64,000 nucleotides of DNA from Pseudomonadota bacterium (GCA_021821195.1 JAKACT010000002.1:186001-250000), one strand, 5' to 3'; positions 8,493 through 18,203 are shown, counted from the first letter of the stretch. Notes: generated by a model not told the origin, from the sequence alone. Numbers and translations are program-made.

Positions 8493-10427
8493 ATGCTGGC
8501 CCGCTGGTTCACCTGCCTGTTGGTACTGCTGCTGTCGGCTGCAGCCGCGGCCGCGCAGCCGGCGGATGCCGACGTGCGCCAGGCCTGGCAGCTGCTGGAT
8601 TACATCGCGGTGGACTACGGCGGCGCGGTAGCCGATGGCAAGGTGGTGAGTGACGGCGAATACGCGGAAATGCGCGAGTTCTCCGCCACCGCGCGCGAAC
8701 GCATCGGCGCGCTGCCGGACAATCCTCGGCGCGGGGCGCTGCTGGCGCAGGCGGATGGGCTGATCGCGCTGGTGCAGCGCCGGGCCGATGCGGCGCAGGT
8801 CGCGCAGGCTGCGCATGCGCTGGCTGACGGGCTGCTGGCGGCCTACGGCGACGGCGGCGCGTCGATGCAAACGCCGAACCCAGCCTCCGCGGCCAGCCTG
8901 TATGCCGCGCAGTGCGCCGGCTGCCACGGGGCCTCCGGGCGCGGCGACGGCCCGGCCGCCGCGGGCATGGTGCCGGCGCCAATCGATTTCACCGACATGG
9001 CGCGGGCGACCCAGCGCAGTCCGCTGGCACTGTACGAGGCGATCAGCCGCGGCGTGGCCGGCACCGCGATGCCGGCGTATGCGCAGCTGGACGAGGCGCA
9101 GCGCTGGGCGCTGGCGTTCCACGTCGGCGGCATGGCGTTCGACGCCGCCACCCGCTGCGAGGGCGAAGCGCTGTGGGCACGGGACGATGGCCGCCTGCAC
9201 GCCGCACTGCCATCGCTGCAGGCGCTGGTGCGCAGCAGCCCGGCGCAGCTGGCGCAGGTGCTGGACGCCCGCCAGGCCGCCGCCATCACCGCCTTCCTGC
9301 GCGCGCAGCCGCAGGCGCTGCAACAGGCAGGCGACGCCAAGCCGGCGACGCTGGCGCTCGCGCGCAGCCAGCTGCAGGCCACCCTGCGGGCGTATGCCGA
9401 CGGCGATCGCAAGCGGGCGGCGGCGCTGGCGCTTTCGGCCTACCTCGATGGGGTGGAGCCGGTCGAGCCGCTGCTGGCCGCACGCGATGCCCCACTGCTG
9501 CGCGGGATTGAAACCGCGATGGGCAAGCTGCGTTCGGACATCAGCGCGGGGGCCGGCATCGACGCGATCCGCCAGGACACAGCGCAGGCAGCGCTGCTGT
9601 TCGACCGCGCCGACCGGGTGCTGCAGGAAGGACGCGGCGACGTCACCGCGGCCTTCCTCGGCAGCTTCGCCATCCTGCTGCGCGAAGGACTGGAAGCGCT
9701 GCTGGTGGTGATCGGCATGATCGCCTTCCTGCGCAAGAGCGGCCGCCAAGAGGCACTGCCGTGGGTGCACGCGGGCTGGTCGCTGGCGCTGGTGGCCGGC
9801 GGGATCACCTGGGCGCTAGCCACCTGGCTGGTCGACATCAGCGGCGCCAGCCGTGAGTTGACCGAAGGCCTGTCGTCGCTGTTCGCGGCGCTGGTGCTGC
9901 TGGGCGTGGGCATCTGGATGCACCAGAAGAGCCTGTCCGGGCGCTGGCAGCACTACCTGCGCGAGCGGGTCTCCGCCGCGCTGGGGCGGCGCTCGATGGT
10001 GTTCCTGTTCGTACTGGCGTTCGTCGCGGTGTACCGCGAGGTATTCGAAACCATCCTCTTCTATGCCGCGATGTGGGCGCCGGACACCGCGCGCGCGATC
10101 CTCGCCGGCATGGCAACGGGGGTGGCGCTGCTGGCGCTGGTGGCCTGGGCGCTGCTGCGGCTGGGCATGCACCTGCCGATCGGCAAGTTCTTCGCCTGGA
10201 GCTCGGCGCTGATTGCAGTACTGGCGGTGGTGCTGGCCGGCAAGGGCGTGGCCGCGTTGCAGGAGGCGGGCTGGATCGGGCTGGGCGCGGTAGCCGCGCC
10301 GCGCGTGGACTGGCTGGGCGTGTTCCCGACCTGGCAGACGCTGCTGGCACAGCTGCTGGTGTTGCTGGTGGCCGCGTTGGGCTTCTGGATCAACCAGCGC
10401 GGCGGGCGTCCCGCCGCCGCGGGATGA
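8493..10427 (+). CDS. FTR1-family high-affinity iron permease with N-terminal cytochrome c domain
   Basis: 644 aa inner-membrane iron importer. A signal peptide (LARWFTCLLVLLLSAAAAAAQ) leads into a periplasmic domain carrying a c-type haem site, CAGCH near residue 142, with a probable distal Met in GTAMPAY. The C-terminal half is an FTR1 permease with two iron-passage motifs, REGLEALLVV and YREVFETILF, in separate helices, and about seven membrane segments. The haem domain may oxidise Fe(II) for passage as Fe(III) or relay electrons; this is inference from the fusion. The frame is open far upstream, but only ATG 8493 gives a signal peptide and it lies just after the Fur box. Confidence 0.9.
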   Translation: MLARWFTCLLVLLLSAAAAAAQPADADVRQAWQLLDYIAVDYGGAVADGKVVSDGEYAEMREFSATARERIGALPDNPRRGALLAQADGLIALVQRRADAAQVAQAAHALADGLLAAYGDGGASMQTPNPASAASLYAAQCAGCHGASGRGDGPAAAGMVPAPIDFTDMARATQRSPLALYEAISRGVAGTAMPAYAQLDEAQRWALAFHVGGMAFDAATRCEGEALWARDDGRLHAALPSLQALVRSSPAQLAQVLDARQAAAITAFLRAQPQALQQAGDAKPATLALARSQLQATLRAYADGDRKRAAALALSAYLDGVEPVEPLLAARDAPLLRGIETAMGKLRSDISAGAGIDAIRQDTAQAALLFDRADRVLQEGRGDVTAAFLGSFAILLREGLEALLVVIGMIAFLRKSGRQEALPWVHAGWSLALVAGGITWALATWLVDISGASRELTEGLSSLFAALVLLGVGIWMHQKSLSGRWQHYLRERVSAALGRRSMVFLFVLAFVAVYREVFETILFYAAMWAPDTARAILAGMATGVALLALVAWALLRLGMHLPIGKFFAWSSALIAVLAVVLAGKGVAALQEAGWIGLGAVAAPRVDWLGVFPTWQTLLAQLLVLLVAALGFWINQRGGRPAAAG

Positions 10428-10624
10428 GGCGCAGCCGTCAAGGTTGATGCCAGCAGGCATCGCGCTGTTGCATGGAAACGCATGGGTCTTGCGCAATGCA
10501 GGCACCCATTGGCACGCCGATGCCTTTATTATTTCGACGGGGGAAAATAAAACCTGCTTGCAAGCTCGTGAATCACGCCGGGCGCGCAAGCATTCGCGTG
10601 ACCACGAAATGGGGAGAGTGGGGA

Positions 10625-12586
10625 ATGCGGCTGAATCGTCGAATCTTGGTGGCTGCCGCTGGCGCGGCAATGTGGATGACAGGCAACGCCGTGGCGCAGG
10701 CGCAAGCGCAGGTGCCGGTGGAAAATTTCGTCATCCAGCAGACCTTCGACAACCCGCGCCTTTCTAGTAATGGCAGCTATTTGGCGGTATCGGTCGATCT
10801 TGGCGACGACTACCATGGAATCATGGTGTACCGCCTGGCGGACATGGCGCAGACGGCCTATATCAAGCTACCCAAGTACGAATTGGCCAACGAGATCCAT
10901 TGGGTCAACGATACCCAGTTGGTTTACGTGAAGGGCGGCAAATGGGGTGCGCGCGAAGAGCCGTACGACTTCGGCGAAATCATCGCCATGGACTACGACG
11001 GCAAGCACCACAAATACATCTACGGATGGAAGGAAACGACCAAGAGCATGGGTCTTCCCGCCGGGCATGGCAATTATGCGGGGCAGCCACTGAAGCCGGA
11101 TGGCCGTTTCTACATGACCCGCACTTCGGAAGAAAGCGCCATCGGGCGCAGCATCCTATACGCGGTGGACGTGAACACGGCCCGGCATGAATTGGTTGCC
11201 GATGTCGGCGGCCAGAACATGACATTTGCCATGGACAGCAAGGGCGTACCGCGGTTTGCCTTCGGCACGGACAAGAATGAATTGCAGCAGCTGCATGTTG
11301 CGGTAGACGCGGAGGGCAAGGACTGGCGCAAGATGGAGGGCAGCGCCATCGGCGGCACCTTCGTGCCGCTCTGGTTCACTCCGGATGACCAGCACGTGGT
11401 GGGTCGCTACGCAACCAGCAACGGCCCCGCGTCGCTGGTCAAGGCGGATCTCACCCTGGCCCACCGGGAAGTATTGGCCAGCGACGGCTTCAACGATATC
11501 GGCGACATCATCTGGGATAGCAACGACCAGCCACTGGCCGTCGAGTTCAAGGGCGCGCAGCCGAAAGTCCAGGTCCTCAATCCAACGTCGCCTGACGCCA
11601 AGCTATACCAGCAGCTCCGCGCCGGATTCCCAGGCCAGCACGTGAAATTCGTCGACCACAGTGTCGATGGCAACATCTTGCTGGTCTATATCTACAGTGA
11701 CCGCAATCCTGGCGAATGGGCGGTCATGAACCGCAAGACCGACAGCCTGGCGCGACTCCTGCAACGCAACCCGTCGATTGACCCCAAGACTATGGGGCAA
11801 CGCCACTACATCCGTTTCAAGGCCGACGACGGCCTGGAGTTGGACGCTTTCGTGACGGTGCCAGCCGGCACCAGCGAAATCAAGGGCTTGCCGATGGTGT
11901 TGTTGCCGCATGGCGGTCCGCACGAGGTTTCGGATACATGGGGCTTTGATACCGATGCGCAGTTCCTGGCATCGCGCGGCTACCTGGTGTTGCAAGTCAA
12001 CTACCGCGGCTCCGGTGGTCGTGGCTACGCATTCCAGAACGCGGGCTACCTGCAGTGGGGCAAGCGGATCCAGCAGGATTTGGTCGATGGCATGCGCTGG
12101 GCGGTATCGAAGGGATATGCCGACCCCGCGCGCATCTGCGTGTACGGCTCTAGTTTCGGCGCATATTCGGCGCTGATGCTGGCGGCGCAAGCGCCGGAGC
12201 TGGTCAAGTGTGCCGCCGGCCTTTCCGGCCTCTACGACCTGCGGGCGATGGCCAACAAGAGCGACACTTCGCGGAGCTTCTGGGGCCGTGCCTACATCAA
12301 GCGGGTGGTTGGTCGTGACGACGCCGAGATGCTGGCCAATTCGCCGTTGTCGCAGGCCGACAAGATCAAGGCGGCGGTTTTCCTAGCGCATGGCAAGGAG
12401 GATGAGCGGGCCCCGTTCCGGCAGGCGGAACAGATGCAGAAAGCGTTGGAGAGGGCTGGCAACCCACCGCAATGGATGGCGATACCGAACGAAGCCCACG
12501 GCTTCTATGTGCGCGAAAACGCGATCGCTTTCTACAGGAAGCTGGAAATGTTCCTGGCGGAGAACATCGGCAAGCCCGTGCGGTAA
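10625..12586 (+). CDS. Secreted S9-family prolyl oligopeptidase / dipeptidyl aminopeptidase
   Basis: 653 aa serine peptidase with a signal peptide (RRILVAAAGAAMWMTGNAVAQA). The first two-thirds would form the beta-propeller gate (repeats such as IHWVNDTQLVYVKGG and IIWDSNDQPLAVEFKG). The alpha/beta-hydrolase domain carries the nucleophile in YGSSFGAYSAL (Ser about 509), the Asp in HGKEDERAPF and the His in NEAHGFY. It fits S9C-type peptidases that clip dipeptides from oligopeptides in the periplasm. A G-rich Shine-Dalgarno (GGGGAGAG) precedes ATG 10625; the upstream in-frame extension has no signal peptide. Codon use is a little less GC-rich than its neighbours. The 197 bp upstream hold no other gene. 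Confidence 0.9.
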   Translation: MRLNRRILVAAAGAAMWMTGNAVAQAQAQVPVENFVIQQTFDNPRLSSNGSYLAVSVDLGDDYHGIMVYRLADMAQTAYIKLPKYELANEIHWVNDTQLVYVKGGKWGAREEPYDFGEIIAMDYDGKHHKYIYGWKETTKSMGLPAGHGNYAGQPLKPDGRFYMTRTSEESAIGRSILYAVDVNTARHELVADVGGQNMTFAMDSKGVPRFAFGTDKNELQQLHVAVDAEGKDWRKMEGSAIGGTFVPLWFTPDDQHVVGRYATSNGPASLVKADLTLAHREVLASDGFNDIGDIIWDSNDQPLAVEFKGAQPKVQVLNPTSPDAKLYQQLRAGFPGQHVKFVDHSVDGNILLVYIYSDRNPGEWAVMNRKTDSLARLLQRNPSIDPKTMGQRHYIRFKADDGLELDAFVTVPAGTSEIKGLPMVLLPHGGPHEVSDTWGFDTDAQFLASRGYLVLQVNYRGSGGRGYAFQNAGYLQWGKRIQQDLVDGMRWAVSKGYADPARICVYGSSFGAYSALMLAAQAPELVKCAAGLSGLYDLRAMANKSDTSRSFWGRAYIKRVVGRDDAEMLANSPLSQADKIKAAVFLAHGKEDERAPFRQAEQMQKALERAGNPPQWMAIPNEAHGFYVRENAIAFYRKLEMFLAENIGKPVR

Positions 12587-12619
12587 GTCGAATGTGGCAG
12601 CAGCATGGATCGGCGGTCC

Positions 12620-12646
12620 GGACGGTTGCGGCAAACCGCGCCGTCC
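12620..12646. terminator. Hairpin between convergent S9 peptidase and nagA
   Basis: GGACGG and CCGTCC arms enclose a second small inverted repeat (GGTT/AACC), in the short gap between the two convergent stops. No T-run follows, so this is only a plausible bidirectional transcript end. Confidence 0.35.
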
Positions 12647-13777
12647 CTACTCGCCACCGATCCAGCAGCGCTGCACGTTCACCCCGGCATCCAGCACTAC
12701 CAGGTCGGCGCGATACCCAGGCGCGATCCGGCCCAGTTCGCCGCCCAGGCCAAGGAACGCCGCCGGGTACTGCGACGCCATCCGGCAGGCTTCGTCCAGC
12801 GGCAGGCCAAGCAGGCGCACGGTGTTGCGGACGGCGCCGGCCATGTCCAGCGCGGAGCCAGCCAGCGCGCCGGCGGCGTTGCGCACCACGCCGTCGACGG
12901 CGGTGATGGTTTCGCCGTAGAGGTCGAAGCTGGGCGTGGCGCCGCCGACCATCGGCATCGCGTCGGTCACCAGCAGCACCTTGCCCCGTGGCTTGGCGGC
13001 AATGGCCACCTTCAGGCTGGCCGGATGCACGTGCACGCCGTCGACGATCACCCCAACCCAGCTGTCGGCATCCTCCAGCGCCGCGCCGACCACGCCGGGC
13101 TCGCGGCCCTGCAGGGGGGTCATCGCGTTGTAGAGGTGGGTGAAGCCGGTGATGCCGGCATCGAGGCCGATCCGGGCTTCCTCGTAGCTGGCGGCGCTGT
13201 GGCCGGCGCAGACGATCGCGCCGCGCGCCACCAGCGCGCGGATGCTGGCAGCGGGCACCCGTTCCGGCGCCAGCGTGATGACGGTGACGCCGTTGTCCAG
13301 CGATGTCGCCATCGCGATTTCCGCCGCATCCGGCACGCGGAACTTGCCGGCATCGTGGGTGCCCCTGCGCGCCGGCGCGAGGTACGGCCCTTCCAGGTGG
13401 ATGCCGAGCACACCGGGCACGCGCCGGGCGATGGCGCTGCGGGTGGCATCGATCGCGCGCTGCATCACCGCGGCGTCATCGCTGACCAGGGTGGGCAGGA
13501 AACCGGTGGTGCCGAAGCCGCGATGCGCGCGGCCGATGGCGGCGATGGCCTCGACGCTGGGGTCGTTGTTGAACAGGACGCCACCGCCGCCGTTGACCTG
13601 CACGTCGATGAAGCCGGGCACCAGCCAGCCGCCCTGCAGGTCGATGCGTTCGCCGCGCGCCGGCGGCTCGCCGTGCAGCAGCGCGACGACGTGGCCGTCC
13701 TCGACCACCACGCAGGCATCCCGCTCGAAGCCGCGCGCGGTGAGGACGTGGCCGTTGTGGAAAATGCGGGTGGTCAT
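12647..13777 (-). CDS. nagA: N-acetylglucosamine-6-phosphate deacetylase
   Basis: 376 aa amidohydrolase that removes acetate from GlcNAc-6-phosphate, feeding amino-sugar catabolism and cell-wall recycling. The NagA-type metal-site start PGFIDVQVNGGGG (rather than HxH), the HLEGPYL strand, ICAGHSAASYEEA, GFTHLYNAMTP and LLVTDAMPMVGG are all in family order, and the length is usual. The gene is the last of a run on the minus strand (lptM, dapF, DUF484, nagA), 20 bp after the DUF484 stop. No nagB, PTS or ROK kinase is adjacent, so the transport and deamination steps must be encoded elsewhere. It occupies the place usually held by xerC. Confidence 0.93.
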   Translation of the reverse strand: MTTRIFHNGHVLTARGFERDACVVVEDGHVVALLHGEPPARGERIDLQGGWLVPGFIDVQVNGGGGVLFNNDPSVEAIAAIGRAHRGFGTTGFLPTLVSDDAAVMQRAIDATRSAIARRVPGVLGIHLEGPYLAPARRGTHDAGKFRVPDAAEIAMATSLDNGVTVITLAPERVPAASIRALVARGAIVCAGHSAASYEEARIGLDAGITGFTHLYNAMTPLQGREPGVVGAALEDADSWVGVIVDGVHVHPASLKVAIAAKPRGKVLLVTDAMPMVGGATPSFDLYGETITAVDGVVRNAAGALAGSALDMAGAVRNTVRLLGLPLDEACRMASQYPAAFLGLGGELGRIAPGYRADLVVLDAGVNVQRCWIGGE

Positions 13778-13797
13778 GCGCAGCGCCCGCTCGCGCC

Positions 13798-14475
13798 TCA
13801 GCCGAAGCGCCGCAGCCCCGCCGCCAGCGCCTCGCCCATCATGCGCAGGAACAGCGTGCCCATGCCGGGGAAGAAGCGGTTGGCATCACGGCTGCCCACC
13901 GCCACCAGACCCACGCCCGGCAACGCCAGCAGCGCGGAGCTCTGCACCTCGTCGGCACGCACGCCGTACAGCAGCGCGTTCTTGTCCGGGTGCAGGCGGC
14001 CGCAGACCGGCTCGCCGGCGGCGAGGATGTCGCGGAAACCTTCCACCCGCGGATGGTCCTCGGCGATGTGCTGGTACCAGTCGGCATCTTCCAGCCCGTC
14101 GACGGCGCGGAAGCCGACGATGCGCACCAGGTCGCCGTGGAAGTCCTCGGCCAGCGCCGCCGCCATCGCACGCAGGGTACTGGCCGCGCTGTCCTGCTTC
14201 AGCAGCGCGAGGGTGAGCTGGTGCGTGCGCACCGCCAGCCGCTCGTTTTCCTGCGCGTTGGCGAACAGCTCGTGCAGGCGCTTGGTTAGCTCGCGGTTTT
14301 TCTCGCGCAGGATGTCCAGCTGGTAGCTGGCCAGCGAGGCGGTGGGACCGTTCTCGCGCGGCACCACCAGGGTCAGCGCCAGGTCCGGGAACTGCTGCAG
14401 GAAGGCCGGGTGGCGGCGCAGCCAGGCCGCCACTTCGTGCGCACCGAGCTTCTCGGTGGCGTCGTTGAAATCCAT
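13798..14475 (-). CDS. DUF484 family protein (YigA-like)
   Basis: 225 aa cytoplasmic protein of the DUF484 family, a GAF-like fold of unknown role that conservatively follows dapF in gammaproteobacteria. The N-terminus (EVAAWLRRHPAFLQQFPDL) is the family signature, followed by a coiled-coil stretch (LDILREKNRELTKRLHELF) and the GAF-like part ending LFLRMMGEALAAGL. ATG 14475 is annotated; a GTG at 14481 overlaps the dapF TGA and lies 5 nt after AGGAG (14487-14491), so translation may start two codons earlier and be coupled to dapF. Confidence 0.88.
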   Translation of the reverse strand: MDFNDATEKLGAHEVAAWLRRHPAFLQQFPDLALTLVVPRENGPTASLASYQLDILREKNRELTKRLHELFANAQENERLAVRTHQLTLALLKQDSAASTLRAMAAALAEDFHGDLVRIVGFRAVDGLEDADWYQHIAEDHPRVEGFRDILAAGEPVCGRLHPDKNALLYGVRADEVQSSALLALPGVGLVAVGSRDANRFFPGMGTLFLRMMGEALAAGLRRFG

Positions 14476-14477
14476 CG

Positions 14478-15326
14478 TCACGGTTGCTCCTGGGAAAGCA
14501 GGTTGCCTTCGAACACGAATGCGGCCGGGCCGGCCATGAACACGCTGTTGGTGGCGGTATCGTGGCGGATACGCAGGGTGCCACCGGGCAGTTCCACCGC
14601 CACCTCGGCATCCGCCTGCACGCGGCCGCGCCGGACCAGCACCGCCACCGCCGCGCAGGCGCCGCTGCCGCAGGCCAGCGTCTCGCCGACGCCGCGCTCG
14701 AACACGCGCAGGCGGATGCGGTCGGGTGCCAGCACCTGCGCGAAACCGACGTTGGCCGAGTCGGGAAACATCGCGCTGGCCTGCACGGCCGGGCCGATGC
14801 GGGCGACGTCGGCAGCCGCCGCGTCGGCGACCTCGATGACCGCATGCGGGTTGCCCATCGATACCGCGCCGAAAAGCAGGCTGTCGCCGCCGATGGCGAG
14901 CGCGTATGCATCGCGCTCGCCGTCGACGTCGGCCAGCGGCACGTCGACCGGGGCGAAGCGCGGCGCGCCCATGTCGATGACGAAACCACCCTCGCCGTCG
15001 TGTTGCACGGGATGCACGCCGGCCGGGCTTTCGATGATGAATCCCGCATCCGCGGGGGCAGCGCCGTCGCGCACCAGCCACGCGGCGACGCAGCGCGCAC
15101 CGTTGCCGCACTGGCCGGACGCCGAACCATCGGCGTTCCAGATGCGGTAGCCGGCGACGACATCCGCGCTGCGCGGCGGCTCGATGGTCAGGATCTGGTC
15201 GCAACCGACGCCGAAATGACGGTCGCCCAAGCGCGCGCACAGCGCGGCGGTGGGCGCGGGCAGGCCGCCGCGCAGGTCCAGCACGACGAAATCGTTGCCG
15301 GCACCGTGCATCTTGGTGAAGCGCAT
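14478..15326 (-). CDS. dapF: Diaminopimelate epimerase
   Basis: 282 aa cytoplasmic enzyme converting LL-DAP to meso-DAP for lysine and peptidoglycan synthesis. The two catalytic cysteines lie in [10 protein letters not shown] and ACGSGACA, each placed in one of the two similar half-domains; the start [13 protein letters not shown] is diagnostic. The frame extends 13 codons upstream into the lptM end, but the Met of MRFTKMHG at 15326 is the family start. lptM ends 7 bp upstream and DUF484 begins at its stop, so the three are almost surely one transcript. Confidence 0.96.
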   Translation of the reverse strand: MRFTKMHGAGNDFVVLDLRGGLPAPTAALCARLGDRHFGVGCDQILTIEPPRSADVVAGYRIWNADGSASGQCGNGARCVAAWLVRDGAAPADAGFIIESPAGVHPVQHDGEGGFVIDMGAPRFAPVDVPLADVDGERDAYALAIGGDSLLFGAVSMGNPHAVIEVADAAAADVARIGPAVQASAMFPDSANVGFAQVLAPDRIRLRVFERGVGETLACGSGACAAVAVLVRRGRVQADAEVAVELPGGTLRIRHDTATNSVFMAGPAAFVFEGNLLSQEQP

Positions 15327-15333
15327 GGCCGGC

Positions 15334-15519
15334 TCAGGGCTGGCTGGCGGGGCTGCCGGCGTCATCCTCGGCCGGCGGTTCCACTGCGGGTGCGTTCGGC
15401 GCCGCGGCCGGCGCTTCCGCGGCCGGTGCCGGCTTTTCCGGCAGCACCAGCGGCCCCTTGTTGCCGCAGGCGGCCAGCAGGCAAGACAGGAGCGAGAGCA
15501 GGACGAGGCGCTTGGTCAT
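15334..15519 (-). CDS. lptM: LptM-type small lipoprotein (YifL)
   Basis: 61 aa lipoprotein. The signal peptide ends in the lipobox LAAC (Cys18), followed at once by [11 protein letters not shown], the hallmark of LptM/YifL, then a disordered Ala/Pro-rich tail ending in acidic residues. In E. coli LptM helps oxidative maturation of LptD in the LPS translocon, and the gene lies directly before dapF as here. The long upstream extension in the same frame is antisense noise; ATG 15519 gives the complete signal peptide. Confidence 0.88.
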   Translation of the reverse strand: MTKRLVLLSLLSCLLAACGNKGPLVLPEKPAPAAEAPAAAPNAPAVEPPAEDDAGSPASQP

Positions 15520-15545
15520 CGCCGCAGTGTACCCGCGCGCCTGCG

Positions 15546-15914
15546 TCACTGTCGCGGCTCCGGGCGCCGCCACAGCCATACCGACACCAGCGCCATCACG
15601 CCGATGCCGATCGCGGCCATCCACCAGCGCGGCGCGAAGATCGCCATCGATACCGACGACACGCACATCATGCCGATGGCCAGCCGTTTGGCCTGCCGCG
15701 ACACCGTGCCGTCCTGCTCCCACGCGAGGATGGCGCGGCCGAACTTCGGGTGCGACACCAGCCAGCGGCGCAGGCGGTCGGAACCGCGGGTGGCGGCGAA
15801 GGCCGACAGCAGCACGAACGGCACCGTCGGCATCACCGGCAGGAATGCGCCGATGATGCCCAGCGCCAGGCTGGTCCACGCCAACAACGCCCACAGCCAG
15901 CGGGTCATCGGCAT
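15546..15914 (-). CDS. ybaN: DUF454 (YbaN) family inner-membrane protein
   Basis: 122 aa with about three membrane helices (LWALLAWTSLALGIIGAFLPV, LAIGMMCVSSVSMAIFA, WMAAIGIGVMALVSVWLW) and the DUF454 core PVMPTVPFVLLSAFAATRGS, followed by the conserved HPKFG and WEQDGTVSRQAKRLA. Function unknown; relatives are sometimes linked to haem use. ATG 15914 is chosen, with ATG 15908 two codons later equally possible. It lies 26 bp ahead of lptM on the same strand. Confidence 0.85.
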   Translation of the reverse strand: MPMTRWLWALLAWTSLALGIIGAFLPVMPTVPFVLLSAFAATRGSDRLRRWLVSHPKFGRAILAWEQDGTVSRQAKRLAIGMMCVSSVSMAIFAPRWWMAAIGIGVMALVSVWLWRRPEPRQ

Positions 15915-16040
15915 GCGCCCGCCCCTGCCGGCAGCGGCCGGCCGGTCATTTCCCCTCCCTGCACGCAAGGGGCGGGGGAGCGCTGGCAACAGCATCCATT
16001 CCCGACCATCCCGCGCCTTCGCAGGGGAAGGAGGCCTGCA

Positions 16041-18203
16041 TCAGCGCCCGCTTTCGACACCCAGCCGTTCCAGCATGAAGGCGTACATCTCCGCCTGCTC
16101 GCGATAGCGGCGGAAGCGGCCGGACTTGCCGCCGTGGCCGGCTTCCATGTTGGTGCGGAAGATGACCGGCTCGCTTGATGTGTTGAGGTCGCGCAGCCGC
16201 GCCACGTACTTGGCCGGTTCCCAGTACTGCACCTGCGAGTCCCACAGCCCGGTGCCGACGAACATCGCCGGGTAGGCCTTGGCCTCCAGGTTGTCGTAGG
16301 GCGAGTAGCTGGCGATGTAGTCGTAGAACTGCTTCTGCTCCGGGTTGCCCCACTCGTCGTATTCGTTGGTGGTCAGCGGGATGGTGGGGTCCAGCATGGT
16401 GGTGACCACGTCCACGAACGGCACCTGCGACAGGATCACCCGGTATTTTTCCGGCGCCATATTCGCAATGGCGCCCATCAGCAGGCCGCCGGCACTGCCG
16501 CCGTGCGCGGCCACGCGATCGGGTGCGGCATAGCCTTCCTTGACCAGGAAATCGGTGACGTCGATGAAGTCGGTGAAGGTGTTCTTCTTGTGCAGCAGCT
16601 TGCCGTCCTCGTACCACTTGCGGCCCATTTCCTGGCCGCCGCGGATATGCGCGATGGCGTAGGCCATGCCGCGGTCCAGCAGGCTGACGGTGGTGACCGA
16701 GAAGCCCGGATCCATCGACATGCCGTAGCTGCCGTAGGCGTACTGCAGCAGCGCGGCCTTGCCGTTCTTCTCGAAGCCCTTCCGGTAGACGATGGAGACG
16801 GGAATCTTGGTGTCGTCGCGGGCGGTGGCCCACAGCCGCTCGGTGACGTAGTTGGCCGGGTCATAGCCACCCAGCACCGGCTGGCGCTTGAGCAGGCGGC
16901 GCTCGCCGGTCCTCACGTCCAGTTCGTACACGGTGGCCGGGGTGGTCATCGAGGTGTAGCTGTAGCGCACCCAGTCGGTGTCCGGCTCGCTGTTGACGTC
17001 CAGGCCCATCGAATAGGCGGACTCGTCGGCCTTGATGTATTCCTCGCCGTTCGGGTTGAGCAGGCGCACGCGTTCCAGCCCGCCGCTGCGTTCGGCGATG
17101 GCGGTGAATCCGTCGAACAGCTCGAACCCTTCGACCAGCACGTCGTCGCGGTGGGCGATCCAGTCCTGCCAGTCCTTGCGCGAGGTCGCGCCGTCGGCGG
17201 CGGTGACCAGCTTGAAGTTGGTCGCCTTGCCATCGTTGGTGCGGATCACCCAGCGCCCGCCGAAGTGGTCGGCGTCGTATTCCACGTCGCGCGCACGCGG
17301 TGCCAGCACCTTGAATTCGCGCGGGTCGGCGGCCGGCGCGTAGCGCAGCTCGTCGGACACCGTGCTGCTCACGCCGATGACGATGTACTGCTCGTCGCGG
17401 GTGCGGTCGATGCCCATGTAGAAGCTGTCGTCCTTCTCCTCGTACACGACCGGGTCCAGCTTCGGGTCGGTGCCCAGCACGTGCTTCTTCACCCGCACGG
17501 TGAGCAGCGTCTCCGGATCGTTCTCGACGTAGAACAGGGTCCTGTTGTCGTCGGCCCAGACCAGGTTGGCCGAAACGCCGGCGATGGTTTCCGGATAGGC
17601 CTGCCCGGTGGCGAGGTTGCGGAAGCGGATGGTGTACTGGCGGCGGCCGTTGCTGTCGTCGGCATAGGCCAGCACGGCGTTGTCCGGCGTCACTTCGTAA
17701 TCGCCGACGCTGTAGTAGTCCTTGCCGGCGGCAAGCGCATTGACGTCCAGCAGCACTTCTTCACCGGCGAAATCACCGGCGGCGTTGGCCTGCTGGATCG
17801 ACAGTGCGTCGACCCCCGGCGCATCCTTGCGGCGCGCGTGCACCGGGTAGTCCTTGCCGGTCTCGAAGCGCGAGTAGTACCACCAGCCGCGCTCGCGGTA
17901 GGGCACGCTGGCGTCGTCCTGCTTGATGCGCGCGACGATTTCTTCGTAGAGCTTGTCCTGCACCGGCTTGGTCGGCGCCAGCACGGCATCGGCGTAGGCG
18001 TTCTCGGCATTGAGGTAGCCGAGCATCGCGGGGTCCTTGCGGCTGTCGTCGCGCAGCCAGTAGTACTCGTCCTGGCGCTCGGCGCCGAACGGCGCCTTCA
18101 CCACGTGCGGCTTCTTATCCGCATCCGGCGGAGTGGGGGGCGTCTGGGCGGAGGCAAGGCTGCTCATGAGGAAGAGACCGGCGATCAGTGCGTGGGATTT
18201 CAT
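16041..18203 (-). CDS. Secreted oligopeptidase B (S9A)
   Basis: 720 aa serine peptidase cutting after basic residues in oligopeptides. A signal peptide (KSHALIAGLFLMSSLASAQ) indicates export, which differs from the cytosolic E. coli PtrB. The propeller domain begins with EYYWLRDDSR; the catalytic domain holds GGSAGGLLMG (Ser about 570), Asp in GLWDSQVQYWEP and His in EAGHGGKSGRF, all in OpB context. Acidic residues in the domain (YDEWGNPE) suit Arg/Lys specificity. GGAG precedes ATG 18203 at proper distance. A second secreted S9 peptidase lies just upstream in the same direction. Confidence 0.93.
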   Translation of the reverse strand: MKSHALIAGLFLMSSLASAQTPPTPPDADKKPHVVKAPFGAERQDEYYWLRDDSRKDPAMLGYLNAENAYADAVLAPTKPVQDKLYEEIVARIKQDDASVPYRERGWWYYSRFETGKDYPVHARRKDAPGVDALSIQQANAAGDFAGEEVLLDVNALAAGKDYYSVGDYEVTPDNAVLAYADDSNGRRQYTIRFRNLATGQAYPETIAGVSANLVWADDNRTLFYVENDPETLLTVRVKKHVLGTDPKLDPVVYEEKDDSFYMGIDRTRDEQYIVIGVSSTVSDELRYAPAADPREFKVLAPRARDVEYDADHFGGRWVIRTNDGKATNFKLVTAADGATSRKDWQDWIAHRDDVLVEGFELFDGFTAIAERSGGLERVRLLNPNGEEYIKADESAYSMGLDVNSEPDTDWVRYSYTSMTTPATVYELDVRTGERRLLKRQPVLGGYDPANYVTERLWATARDDTKIPVSIVYRKGFEKNGKAALLQYAYGSYGMSMDPGFSVTTVSLLDRGMAYAIAHIRGGQEMGRKWYEDGKLLHKKNTFTDFIDVTDFLVKEGYAAPDRVAAHGGSAGGLLMGAIANMAPEKYRVILSQVPFVDVVTTMLDPTIPLTTNEYDEWGNPEQKQFYDYIASYSPYDNLEAKAYPAMFVGTGLWDSQVQYWEPAKYVARLRDLNTSSEPVIFRTNMEAGHGGKSGRFRRYREQAEMYAFMLERLGVESGR

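Noticed and set aside
10509-10532. TTGGCA and TATTAT before the S9C-type peptidase as a sigma-70 promoter
   Set aside because: The spacing is only 12 bp, too short for a usable promoter.
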